Assembly (NCBI RefSeq): GCF_000003815.2
Contig: NC_049989.1
Location: 15,330,058 to 15,394,057, forward strand
From: Branchiostoma floridae
Taxonomy: Eukaryota > Chordata > Leptocardii > Amphioxiformes > Branchiostomatidae
Direction: 5' to 3'
DNA length: 64,000 nt
Below the pieces are notes generated by a model. The model was not told where the DNA came from. It ran no database searches and worked only from the letters and a program-made list of their open reading frames with translations. Position 1 is the first letter of the stretch, and the number at the start of each line of letters is the position of its first letter. The translations under genes and the position numbers were made by a program. This document shows, one piece after another, positions 1-10,775 of this stretch.

Positions 1-1465
1 AACATTGAAAATTACCTGCACCAGACAATTATTACCTGCACCACTCTGAATTTAGGAAGTATGGATCATACTAAAATTGTTCAGGAACCATTGCTATTTC
101 TTTCTTTTATACTAGTACAGCTACTTTATTGGACATGTATGCATAAAACCCAGTACATGGAAATATGAGCTTGCTAGATTTTGTACACAACAGGCCTAGG
201 ATAGTGCACCAACATCTATCCATGGAAAAAGCATGCCCAAATATCTCAGATTGGGCAAGTTCAGTAGGACATCCACTTTACGTTCAGCGTTTTGTTTTAT
301 TATTGCAGGTATTAGATTTGTTCAACTGTGACGATTGTTTTGCCCCTGGTTTCAACCGCGAACTAAAATTAGTAAAAACCACCCCGGAACCTGCGAAATT
401 CAAATCCCCATGATGTGAGGTAGAGAATATTAGATTGCATCCACTTTAAAGAATCAAAAGCGGTGATTAAGATTACATTATCAGGAGGTGTGTGCACTGC
501 TTCAGGAAATTGCTTTAGTAATTGCTGGAATTACCTTATTACTCTCAGCAAAGAGGTGGACTAGATCAGAAGATTGGTGCCTTGACTGGATTTGTTCTAC
601 AGATTTGACATGATCCGTCTTTTTCTTTCTAAATTTCACAATGACAAAATGTCTTGCCAAAAAGTAGTTACTCAAGCAACTGGTCATGGTTTTGGAAACG
701 GTCAGACATTTCGGGTAGAATCCACTATCCTTCGTCAGTGACACTGAAGTAATCTGGAAGAAACAGGTCTTTTATACTCTAACTTATGAATGAAGACAAT
801 TTCAGATGTCCAATAGGAAATGTTGTAAGACAATTCAGACCAAAGACAATTTGGATTCCAAAGAACACAAAGGTAAGGTAAAGTCAAGCTGAAGACAATT
901 TGGATTTCAAAGGATAGCAAGGGTAAGACACAATGTCTTGCTTTGCTGAATCATACTGATTGCATAATGTTTGAAAGAATATTATTTCTGTGGTATTAGA
1001 TTCCAGGCACCGGTAGTCATCTGAGCAACCTTGCCTTTGATATGTATGTATAATTTTATGCTCCTCTCTTGACTTGGCACCATCTTTTCCACGTTTACTT
1101 TGCGCAATTGGATGAACCCTTCAATGAAGGCAGAATGTTGTTTTTGTAACACCTTGCAAAACTGGTACACTGCCTCAAGGCACAGCACATATTGGTGAAT
1201 ACAACTTTGCTGGGTAAGGCCTTAGGAAAACAAAATGTATTTACAGTTACCCCAGCAAAGACTTGCCTACCCAATCTTTTTCGGGATCGACCGCTGGCAA
1301 GGAAAGTATATTGTATACTTTTCCATTAAACATGTCTGATGAAAATGTTAGACTTAGAGAATCTCTTCATTTTGGTAAGGCCGCAATAGAAAAAGCAATA
1401 TAGTCATTAATTATAGACAAACCTGCCAAACCAAAGTGTTTTTAATAAAACCTCATTGAGAAAGC
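1..1465. other. Intergenic stretch, no gene recognised
   Basis: AT-rich sequence without a convincing coding exon. Open frames here are short (up to about 80 codons), match no family I recognise and lack conserved motifs. It may contain the end of a gene lying left of the window, but I cannot show that. Confidence 0.5.
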
Positions 1466-1468
1466 TTA

Positions 1469-1845
1469 GGCCCAATCTAGACACAGTTTTCACCGATATC
1501 TGTGGAGATGTCGGGAGGGATCTGGAACGTTGGCTGCGGGACACCCGTGGCGCTTGCAGTCATAAACAGCTACATAGCCTAATGAGCCCGCGATATATGC
1601 TAATGAGCCCTCCCGAAGTCCGGACGTATCTACACGCATGCGGAAGTTGTCAGGGACCCCTGCTAAGCTATCGGGGACCCCTGCTAAGCTATCAGGCGAA
1701 TACTCCAGACCTTTCTGCAGACAAATTCTGCTGATATCTTTATGGCATTATTGCAGTTCCATCCAGATGCTGAAAAAAAGCTGTCGGCAAGAGGTTGTCG
1801 GCTCGCACTCGCAGATATCGGGAAAAACTGTGTCTAGATCGTGCC
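1469..1845. mobile_element. Non-autonomous TIR element, possibly PIF/Harbinger type
   Basis: The left end (from about 1469) and the right end (to about 1845) are imperfect inverted repeats of about 37 bp, sharing TCTAGACACAGTTTT and GATATCTG in opposite orientation. The trinucleotide TTA flanks both sides (1466-1468 and 1846-1848), fitting the TWA target duplication of PIF/Harbinger elements. The interior has two tandem copies of a roughly 22-bp unit ending CCCCTGCTAAGCTATC (about 1650-1697). No transposase frame is present, so this is a miniature element. The inverted ends are seen; the superfamily is inferred. Confidence 0.75.
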
Positions 1846-2168
1846 TTAGACTGCTTTGTTTATGTTCACACATTGCATAATAGTACATCATTGCACCTGT
1901 GGAATTGCATTATGAGTTGTTTTGATGTATTTCAGTTTTACTGCATTTGTTGAATTGTTTGGGTGAAAGCTAGATTTTTTAGGACTGTGATGTGAAATAC
2001 AACATTGTTTTTCATACAGAATCTTATTCTCATTCTTAGGTCTGAGGACCAAATGGTTAGTTTGATCCTTAGAGACAGGTACAGCATGAGACAAGCTTAT
2101 GTGATCAGACTGGCCTTGTGGAAGTATGTCTATCACCTTCAGAACATCTCACCCTAGTAGGCATATGG

Positions 2169-2511
2169 CAGGGTTCGAAATACACATACTTTACTTGCAA
2201 TTTGCACATAATTGTCGAGATTTACACATAAAAATATTCTGCATGTTGAAAATACCTGGCCTATACTATAGTAAAAATAATGAGTAATTAGACACCCTGC
2301 TCTTAGACAGAATGACATATGGATGTCTGTCTTTTTCCTTTTCTTGTTTTTACTGGTAACTTTCTCCAGTAGCTTCACTTAAGTTGTAATCAAAATTCGC
2401 CGATTCAAGCTAGCGATCCTCGCCGCGATCGCCGCCTAGTTGTATTTTGCATGTAAAATTTTTGCCAACTTGCAATTTTGCATGTAGCAAAAAAAAGTTT
2501 TTCGATCCCTG
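2169..2511. mobile_element. Degenerate inverted-repeat element
   Basis: The left end CAGGGTTCGAAA and the right end TTTCGATCCCTG are near-inverted copies. Both subterminal parts carry TTGCAATTTGCA-like or TTGCATGTA-like stretches. The flanking octamers (GCATATGG and CCAAAAGG) agree at only 5 of 8 positions, so a hAT-type duplication is possible but eroded. No coding potential. Weak call based on the ends only. Confidence 0.4.
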
Positions 2512-3057
2512 CCAAAAGGCAACTGTGAGCATATTTAATTTGCATCCCCTTGGTAACTATCTCCATCCAAGGATGATTTTTGTGATTGGGCTTAGATGAC
2601 AACCTTTGACAGACTCTTTTATCAGCATATGCTTTCAAATTCGTTATGAATAAATCATGTTACTAGTACCAACATGGTCAGCCACAACTGAAGAATGCAC
2701 ATGAGGCTTTTTAGGATTAACCTGAGTGATATTGGTTCTGAATCTTGTTACATTGTTGTTATTTTTTAATGAAATGGCTAGAATACCTGAGGTATTGTTG
2801 CCATATGTCTGATCTTCTGCTATTGTACATGTATATCGTGTTAGCTCTGAATATTATTCTATGTGCTTGCACCAAGATTAATACAGTAGTTTGATTTTCA
2901 TGTCGTGTTATTCTCCGTTATTCTGGAGAAAAGGGCAGCCACATATGATTTTGTCAGTATTTTTTTTTCCATCCAATGTTTCCAGATTGGAAAATGTACT
3001 TATTTTGTTATCGGTTGTGATCATCTTTGAGCTGTACTTCTTGGACTGATACACCTC

Positions 3058-4274
3058 TACTCTCACCTCTCAAATAAACGTACCGGTACGTTTATTTTTT
3101 TCCGCCTCAAAATCCACCCGGTACGTCCTTATTTTAGACGGTACGTTTATTTTTTTTTCAAATTGGGGCTTTCTTAACTAACCAGGGACCCCAAAAATAT
3201 TGAAATTTTGGTATTTTCTGCCCATATTTCCGCGGTATTTTCGCTTCAAATTCACTATTTTTCGGACGAGGCAGCGCGGATTTCCCTGCCGCTAGCGCTA
3301 TGACCCAAACATCCTAGGGATGCGTACCGGTACGCAGGACCAGTTCTGGACTTGCAAAAACGTTTCGGTTCAGGTCCAAAAATACCGAAACCCAAGTGAT
3401 TCGGTACTGGACTCATAAAAAATGTATCCTTTTCGTTTTAGACCATCTTTAACCTTCCATAAATCTTGAAATTTGCGCTGAACAAAGACGAAAACATAGC
3501 CAAACATCGAGGTCACATGCTACACACACAGTCACTCACTTCCGTAAATTCTCTATCAAAACACAGAAATTAACCACCAACCAAACAAATTAAAAAGTTA
3601 CCAATACTTTTCCACAACTTTTCACCCGAAGTCAACTTGTTTTAATGTTCCAGCAACGAAAAAATCCTTCCAAAATGAAGCACAGCGTTCAATCGGCTCG
3701 AAAACATCCGCCATGTTGGATTCATCAACTCACGCCAAATCTCGCGGTAATGCACGAGATATTGACATATTTGCTGCAGTACTGTTATATCTCGATAGGG
3801 GGCAGTGTCTATGACCTCCTTGGTTTCAACAACATTGAAAATACAACAAGTGGTGAAGAAGGTATTCCACTAAGTTGGAATGTTTCTTCAAAATTTTATT
3901 TTGTAACAATGATCATAAAATAAACTTCTTTTTTTATGTCTTCAATTTTTATTTTCATTCATTTTTTGCTTTTATTTTAATCTTTGTTGATGGTGTGACA
4001 CTCAGATAAAGAAAATATGTGCAATAACATAGGAATTATTCCGTTCATTATTTATACAATTAACTGATATGGTACTGAGGCATAAATAAATAAAAAGAGC
4101 ATACCTGCTTATCATCTTCTCTTGGACTGAAGTAGCATGGACACAGTTTACATGTCAATTTGGTATTTTTCCGGGGGGTACTTTTATTCCAGGGGGTACT
4201 TTTATTTGATTTTGAAGATTTGTCCGGGGGGTACTTTTATTCCAGGGGGTACTTCTATTTGAGAGGTGAGAGTA
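3058..4274. mobile_element. 1.2-kb TIR element with TA target site and repeated subterminal motifs
   Basis: The left end (3058-3084) and right end (4248-4274) are inverted repeats built around CTCTCACCTCTCAAATA, with TA at both borders. The left subterminal region carries palindromic GTACCGGTAC/ACGTTTATTT blocks. The right one carries two copies of a CCGGGGGGTACTTTTATTCC unit (4171-4209 and 4223-4260). The interior is AT-rich; a 92-codon frame at 3645-3923 has no recognisable domain. A second repeat with a TAGGGATGCGTACCGGTAC end lies inside from about 3315. I read this as a non-autonomous DNA transposon with a nested insertion; the superfamily is uncertain. Confidence 0.7.
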
Positions 4275-4696
4275 GGCTATTGTCAAGTGATTTGTATACA
4301 TGTTGTAGTCACTAGTATTTTAAAGACTTTGAAATACTTTCTTCTGCCGGGTAAAATGCCCAGTCGGCAATATGAGTCAAAAACCAGATTGTGCCATCAA
4401 CATTTCAGGTTGCCCTAGTTCCAATTTACATGTATTACTTTCTTCAAATCAGCTACTTATGCATTGTCTTTTCTCCTAGTTACATATTCCTAACTACTTA
4501 TGTTTCATCTTATCAAGAAATGAATACAAAAGCTTATGCACGTAGCTAGACTAGTACTAGTGGAAAACTGCAAAATTTCAAGTTGCACACTGTGCTACCT
4601 CGTAACCTGGGTTTAAAATCAAGTTGCGCCAAAGTGTGATTGGATTGCATTTGCAAGTGTGCAAGTGGGTATTTCGAGCACTGGACTTGTTTTTAC

Positions 4697-4960
4697 TACC
4701 CTGGGAAAACGCAGACTCCTACGAGGCACGCAAGGTTACCGATCCCCACCACACGCGTGCACGGAACACCCGCCGGCCCAACGAACCAGCTGGACCCAAC
4801 TATCGCTTGCCTCTCACGGAGAAGCAAGCGATAGTCGGGGGCCAGCGTTAGTGGGGCCAGCTGGTAGTGGAGCGGGTGTAAAGTTGCGGGAGGGCGCACG
4901 TTAGGCAGGGGATCGGTAACTCTTCTTTGCCAAGCTTCTTCGAGCTGGTTTCTCAGGGTA
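4697..4960. mobile_element. GC-rich fold-back MITE, copy 1 (TACCCTGGGAAA family)
   Basis: The element begins TACCCTGGGAAAACGCAGAC and ends in a near-inverted form, TTTCTCAGGGTA. Subterminal TTACCGATCCCC and GGGGATCGGTAA are also inverted, and GC-rich inverted blocks lie in the middle (CAAGCGATAG against its complement). A second copy sits at 53832-54119. No coding capacity; it lies just upstream of the TMEM248 start exon. Overlapping open frames here arise from its GC-rich palindrome, not from a gene. Confidence 0.8.
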
Positions 4961-5044
4961 TGTTTTTACATGTTTGAACCAAGCTTACGGATGACAGTTT
5001 ATTTCCGTTTCGCCCACACAGGTATTACATAGACTGACTGCAGA

Positions 5045-8000
5045 ATGACAATCAAACCTCTGGAGAATGTGAAAAGTTTTGCGGTGAGCCGGCCGCCGCT
5101 GGTGGTGTTTATGGTGTGTGTGAGCGCGCTGGCCATCGCCTTCATGTCCCTGGCTTACTACATCAAGATGAACCAAATCACAGATCCTGATATTACACAG
5201 GTGAGCTTGCAGTTGTGTTTGAGTATTTCACATAGTCTGGGTACCATCTGAGTACTAGTAGTAGTTTGCTAACATATTTGCTTCTGTTACTCGTCTGGAG
5301 ATCTGCACATTCAAACTGTTTGGTGGTAACGTCAGTTGATGAGCAAATTAAGGAATGGGTTCTAGAGGGCGTTTCGGGCATTGGAACGCCTGTTTAAACA
5401 ATCGCTTGAACCCATTGCTTAATTCGCTCATTTCTAGGGACCAATGAGCACCTTTATCCAAAATTCGGACGATTCCAGACGTTAAAGATGGTCAAGGATC
5501 CCAGACGGAACAGCAAAGAAGCGACTGTATATAGTGTATAATGAATGTCAGAGCGAGAAGCGACTGTATATAATGTGTAATAAACGCTGGAGTGAACTTC
5601 TTTCCGGATGGTGCCCAGGCTATATTTCACACTTAACTGAAGTAGGCCTACGTGTAATGCTATGAACCCTGGATATTTGTTCAGGAGATGAGAGAGAGTA
5701 TCCTACGCCTTCTAAGCCTAACAAAATACCAATCCCATAGCCTCTCCCACCTCCCTGAAGATGTAGAAATGTAACATAAATTATTATAAAGACATAGAAA
5801 TAAGAATGAAAGAAGGACATGCAGCTATTCTATCATTGGTTGAACTGCTAGTTGTGATAAACAGTCAAGATGGGTTAATGTGCTGCAACAGTCCATAGTA
5901 TAAATCCAGTGTTGATGTAGCACATATGGTCTTTTGCAACATTTGTCATATCCTGTAATATAGAAAACAAGACGGAAAATATTTATTTCACAATGCCATC
6001 CAAGATCATGTATTGATGGTAAGATGATTTTAGGTTAAAGATGATTCTTCAAGATTGTGCCATGAAAATAGTAAAAAGACCAGTCAACTGTAAGAAAAAT
6101 ACAAAATTTTCTCTGCGATCTCAATTCTTGTCCCTCCCAGGACTGGAACACGTTCTTGTTGAACTTTGGGAAGATGGATTTCTGCGTCTCGGACAACGAC
6201 ACGCTCAAGCACTACGATGATGACGTGACGCCGACCACCACGGGCCCCTCGTCCAAACCAGAGAAGGAAATCCTGGAGTCGGAGCCTATGAAAAACGTGT
6301 CTGTCACCATCATGCTGACCCTTGACCCCATGAAGAATTTTGTGGGGTTCCCCCATAACGTCACTCACCTACAGGCTACGATATCAGGGGAGGAGCTGGG
6401 ACTACACGGTACTGAACACGCTGTCCGCAAACATTCACAGTCGCAATACTGAAAAATTGTACTGAAAACGCTGTCCGCAAACATTCACAGTCGCAATACT
6501 GAAAAATTGTACTGAAAACGCTGTCCGCAAACATTCACAGTAGCAATACTGAAAAATTGTACTGAAAACGCTGTCCGCAAACATTCACAGTCGCAATACT
6601 GAAAAATTGTACTGAAAACGCTGTCCGCAAACATTCACAGTCGCAATACTGAAAAATTGTACTGAAAACGCTGTCTGCAAACATTCACAGTCGCAATACT
6701 GAAAAATTGTGCTGAAAACGCTGTCAACAAACATTCACAGTCGCAATACTGAAAAATTGTACACACAAGTAAAAGCTATCAAAAAAGAATGGCGGACAGA
6801 AATGCCTCTGCTTTCTTATTAGCTGTTGCTATCAAGAGCTTTTGTATAACTGTAACATTTAAGAGACAACAGCTGATATTATGAATGTGTACCATGCTAC
6901 TTTCAAGATGGGGCTGCCAGTCTTTTATTTTGAAGTACCTGAAAATAACACTGTCCAAAATCGCTATGTTTCATCAGATCCTCAGTGATTACTCAGGTGT
7001 AAAAACGCAAAGAAAGTTATTTAAAGGATCAGTAGAAAACAGTATCCCTGTTAGTCTATGTAACACAAACTCCGCTGTCCAGGGCTGTAACTGGCCCCTC
7101 CCGGCGGATGTTTGGCGGGCTGCTATAAGCGAGATTTAATCAGGCTATATCCCTGTCCGAGTTGAACCTTTTTCTCGGAGGTAATGATGGTTGGCAGTTG
7201 TCACATCCAGTGATTAAACTACTAGTTATAACCATGGAAACCAAGATAAGCAAACTAGTGAATCTATAAGCTTGTGTCCCGTTCAAAATAAAGGTATCAC
7301 ATACTTAATAACGACATGAGCTTTGTGACAAGTCTGTTGTGTTTAATGATGATAAACATGCATTTCTACTTATGTTAACTGTAGGTTCGGAGGCCCTGGA
7401 AGAAGTCAATGTCACTTTCACACTCCCAACGGCCTGGAGCACGCAGGACTGCGCCAAGAAGGGCCAGTGCAGCGAGGCCAAGTTCAAGACTTGTGTCACA
7501 TTCATGGCCTCACCTGCTGTATTCCCCACTACAAGGTGTGTTGTTCTTCTTTGTTTCTTAAAGTTAAACATATGATGTAACACACTAGGTTTGTACCGTA
7601 CATACAAGACCATACCGTACATAAGACCGAGCTGTAACGTGTGATCCATACGCGCCGGGAAGGATCCTTATCCTTCTAAAGTATAGTTTCTCTGCAAGTC
7701 TAGATACATACAAGCCTCATAAGACGAGACTGTAAGGTTCAAACCACTCGCACTGGGAAGGACCCCTATCCTTTGGAAAGCATGGTTTCTCTGCAAGTCT
7801 AAATAAACATTTTGTTAAGTGTCTATTCCTGATTGGGCCTAGGAAAAAAAATGTTGTGTTTCCTGTTTCAGTCCTGAAAAAATTAGGGTCGGTAGGTAGG
7901 GATTATCTTTTTTTTTTTCTTGTATTTTTTTTTAGGCTGGCCAAAATTCTAGTGATACATATTTACAATACAGTTGAACAAAGTAAACTGAAATGTATGA

Positions 8001-9793
8001 TAACACTTGTCTTTCAATGTCAAACTTTAATTTTGTGCATGATCGATACATTTATCCTTCATTAGATGGGACAAGCAGTGTTTTACTTCAATAGGAAGCA
8101 GGTTGAATAAAAATTCTAACTGGAAGCTATGTGACTCCACTGCCCACCCCCAAAAAAAGTCTAGGGTCGGCAGGTTTTTCTAGGGTAGGTAGGGAAACAG
8201 GAAACACAACATTTTTTTTCCTAGGCCTTGTAATCATTGAAGACCTCGGGTTATGATGTCAAATTGTTCAGGTCCAGGTCCAATACCTGATGTAACATGT
8301 ATGTCCGCAGCAGTAAGGTTGGTGACAAAATGTATTTCCCTGTTGTTGTTTGCATCAGCGTAGACATTGTTCAATGGTTGCACATTGTTGGTGGTGTTAG
8401 TCTACATACCTTATCTGACTTTACAGGAAACCGGAGACTTGCCACGCTGACAGCTTCAACAACAACACAGCCACGTCAGTGTACTACACCACGTGGATAC
8501 AGCCCCTGGACCCCCTGACACCCGAGGACCACTGGTGTCCCAGCGGGGTGTTTGTCAAGGCTTACCACGCCTTAAACCCAGAGCTGTCAGTCATGATGTC
8601 CGCGGTAAGTGATATTCGCAGTGGTTCTATGTCCACAGTTTCTGCAGTCCAGAAAGGAAAATGAAGAATCACTAAAAATCATGATCATAGCGCGGATAGA
8701 ACAGGTGACATAAAAACTTGAGGTTCAGCTGCAACACCATTGAAAGCTGCAAGGAGGCCCCAAATCGAATAATTTTAAGGTCTCTTACTCAACATACTAA
8801 GTATCTAGTCGACAATCCATCCAGGCATTTTAGAGCTTTTGTGTTCGGAGGCAGACAGACAGAAAGACAGACACACAAATGTACACACAAACACTGCCGA
8901 AAACATAACCTTATTGGTAAAGGTAATGAGGTACCTTGAGTATAATCTCTAGCCTGTTTGTGCAATGCAGCCTTGCCACAACTTGCATTTTTTTGGCCAA
9001 GCACACAGGAACTCCCTGCCCTTCTCTTCTCAATAAGTAAGTTGACTATCAAGAATGTGATGAAAACTACTGTATGATAAGTACATACATAGCAGGTAAA
9101 ACTTACACAAATGCCTAGGTGCACAGCTCTAACTTTAGGTGCACAAAAGACAAGTGCACATTTCAAGCCTTGATGTGTCTTGTTTTGTGTCTTGCAGGGC
9201 GAACGGTCGCTGGTGAATTTGCACCTGCTCCACACGAGCTACTTCCTGTTTGTCATGGTCATCACGGTCTTCTGCTACGCTGTCATCAGGGGAAGGCCCA
9301 GCAAACCTAGAGCTGCAAACTCCATGGAAACAAAGGTATAAGCCCTGGTTCTGCAAATGGATGTATGCCTTAAACACTTCTTGCCAATATCTTTCCATGC
9401 ACTCATTGCATCACGTTTCATTCAAACATTCGTTAGTTTGTCAAATGAGTTACTGAGATGTTTTGTTTGTTCATAATGCTTCATGAATAGCCTGTTTTAT
9501 CCTAGCCTGTGTTACACAATCTATTGCTGCCAGGGGCTTATTGGGCAGTAAAAAAAGCACTTTAAAGCATGTTATTTTAGTCGATTGGACCAATATCTAC
9601 CCATAGGAAAATCACACCCATTGAAAGATCACACTGGCCTGATCGGGCAATTACAGTAGGACATGCGCTTGCCTGATCGGCACTTTCACATGCCCCTCAC
9701 AATCTGTCAATGGACTTGGCTAACCCTGTTGTAGTGTGTCTCTTGAAGTTACCAAAGTTTTACCCAATGTTTCAGGTTCCAGTTGAAGCGTGA
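5045..9793 (+). CDS. TMEM248: TMEM248-like transmembrane protein (6 coding exons, 302 aa)
   Basis: Coding exons: 5045-5200, 6141-6408, 7385-7535, 8427-8604, 9198-9335 and 9776-9793, joined in frame with GT-AG borders. The product opens with a short cytoplasmic stretch (INPLEN-like, here IKPLENVKSF). A first membrane segment follows at about residues 18-42 after the conserved RPPLVVFM motif. A large lumenal or extracellular region (about 50-260) carries N-glycosylation sequons (NVS, NVT) and paired cysteines, with family blocks LTLDPMK, TFTLPTAWS and YHALNPELSV. A second membrane segment lies at about 266-282, then a short basic tail ending VPVEA. Human TMEM248 is 314 aa, so length and topology match. 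The ATG is in the first recognisable exon; an upstream non-coding exon is likely. The last coding exon is only 18 nt. Function in the family is poorly known. Recognition is from family memory, not a search. Confidence 0.94.
5233..5622. mobile_element. Fold-back TIR element in TMEM248 intron 1 (AGCCTGGGTACCA family), copy 1
   Basis: The ends TAGTCTGGGTACCATC and GATGGTGCCCAGGCTA are near-inverted. Inner blocks are also inverted (GAGCAAATTAAGGAATGGGTT against GAACCCATTGCTTAATTCGCTC). A related copy occupies 19329-19681 in MORC2 intron 6. No coding frame. Seen directly as inverted repeats; the superfamily is not assigned. Confidence 0.72.
6409..6758. repeat. 50-bp minisatellite, 7 units, starting on the TMEM248 exon 2 splice donor
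   Basis: Seven head-to-tail copies of a 50-bp unit with only a few substitutions each; every unit is exactly 50 bp. In the phase that begins GTACTGAA, the first unit starts at the GT of the exon 2 donor (6409). Each unit border therefore repeats a donor-like GTACTGAA, and each unit also contains an acceptor-like TTCACAG. Confidence 0.97.
7590..7805. repeat. Diverged tandem duplication of about 105 bp in TMEM248 intron 3
   Basis: Two adjacent related blocks share CATAAGACGAG-type, GGGAAGGA, TATCCTT and TTTCTCTGCAAGTCTA segments in the same order. The first ends near 7703 and the second near 7803. Divergence is moderate. No coding potential. Confidence 0.7.
7836..8227. mobile_element. 392-bp element with perfect 34-bp terminal inverted repeats
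   Basis: Positions 7836-7869 are the exact reverse complement of 8194-8227 (outer bases GGCCTAGG followed by eight A). Inside each end lies an AGGGTCGG(T/C)AGG block in direct orientation. The flanks share only TTG, so the target duplication is uncertain. No transposase frame. Perfect arms suggest recent insertion or continuing homogenisation. Confidence 0.88.
8730..8935. repeat. Dispersed repeat with GACA-rich microsatellite tract
   Basis: A CAGACAGACAGAAAGACAGACACACA tract (about 8850-8878) followed by ACACTGCCGAAAACATAACCT-like sequence resembles the right portion of the repeats near 20490-20582 and 39780-39938. It lies in TMEM248 intron 4. Probably a short dispersed element with a simple-repeat tract; the family is not named. 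Confidence 0.5.
9560..9727. repeat. Dispersed repeat shared with 50328-50502
   Basis: Blocks TGGACCAATAT(C/G)TACCCA, GCCTGAT, ATCGGGC and CCAATGGACTTG-like sequence occur in the same order at 50328-50502. It lies just before the last TMEM248 coding exon. No coding potential. Confidence 0.55.
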
Positions 9794-10562
9794 AGACGGC
9801 AGGGCTCTTTTGAGTGTTTTTGAAGGCAACCCGGAGGAACAATGTCCCTCTACTACCACTGTAGAAAACTGGAAGGCAGGCTGACAAAGACCACAAGAGG
9901 ATTTTCCAAGATGAAGATATGTAGAGACAAGAGTGCACCCTAAGTATCCAGGACGTTTTTTGTTGTTTTCTTAAGGTTTACATAGTTTAGAAATCGTTAG
10001 CTGTACATGGTCGGCTGTCCTTGGCTGTATAAAGTTTTTCTTCAGGACCAATGAAAGGATATTACAAATGTATTATGGTTGTTTGCTATGGGTCATAGAG
10101 TATTAAGGTGTTCCATGTTGCTAAATATTATGTTGCCTATATCATTGCTTGTTAAAATGTTTCATAATCCAGCTTCAATTTTTTTTCATTTCATCATTAT
10201 GGTATTTCAGCTTCAGTATATATTATGGTGTGGTTTTGTTATTGGTATGCAATTCATTTTGTAGACATTGTTGAGACTTTTGTTCGAGAGGTATTGACCA
10301 AATACATTTGTGAACTAGTATGGTAATGTGCAACACTTTTAGTTGTTGTCATATTATAATTCTTGCATTGTCAGTATTGTACAGATTTTGCCATCATGGT
10401 GCAATAATGCCAACAGAACTCCCTCTAACCAAGGACGTTATATGCTCTAACCCACCAGTTTTTCCTTGGTTTTATTTCTCTATGTTCACTTGAACGTTCT
10501 TCCAGATACAGGCCCATCCGCAGCACTGTGGACAAAGCCCAAGTCTGCAAGAGGGCTGTGAA

Positions 10563-10775
10563 TTACTGTAAATGCATTTAAGTTCGCTGGGTTTAATTTT
10601 GCGGTAGTGGGAAAAAGGACCCCTTGCGGTGGTTTTAAGTTCGCGGTAGCACCATGCACTGTAGTCTCTTATTGCCATGGGAAAATGTTCCCGGTGGTTT
10701 TAAGTTTGCGGTGAAGCGGCCACCGCAAAAACTGCGAACATTAAACCAACGCGAAATTTTCTGCATTTACAGTAG
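10563..10775. mobile_element. MITE family with TACTGTAAATGCA ends, copy A
   Basis: The left end TACTGTAAATGCATTTAAG and the right end TCTGCATTTACAGTA are inverted. The interior repeats TGGTTTTAAGTTCGCGGTAG-like blocks in both orientations. Copies at 47385-47600 and 49552-49757 share ends and interior (for example AGCACCATGCACTGTAGTCT in copies A and B). TA flanks fit a TA target site. Non-autonomous. Confidence 0.88.

Noticed and set aside
4624-4904. Overlapping frames with Arg/Pro/Gly-rich translations
   Set aside because: They lie in the GC-rich fold-back MITE copy 1; a similar cluster at 53813-54014 lies in copy 2.
9336-9341. Stop at 9339-9341 as the normal end of TMEM248
   Set aside because: The GTATAAG here is a plausible donor, and splicing to 9776 gives a tail that better matches the family C-terminus; kept only as a possible retention isoform.
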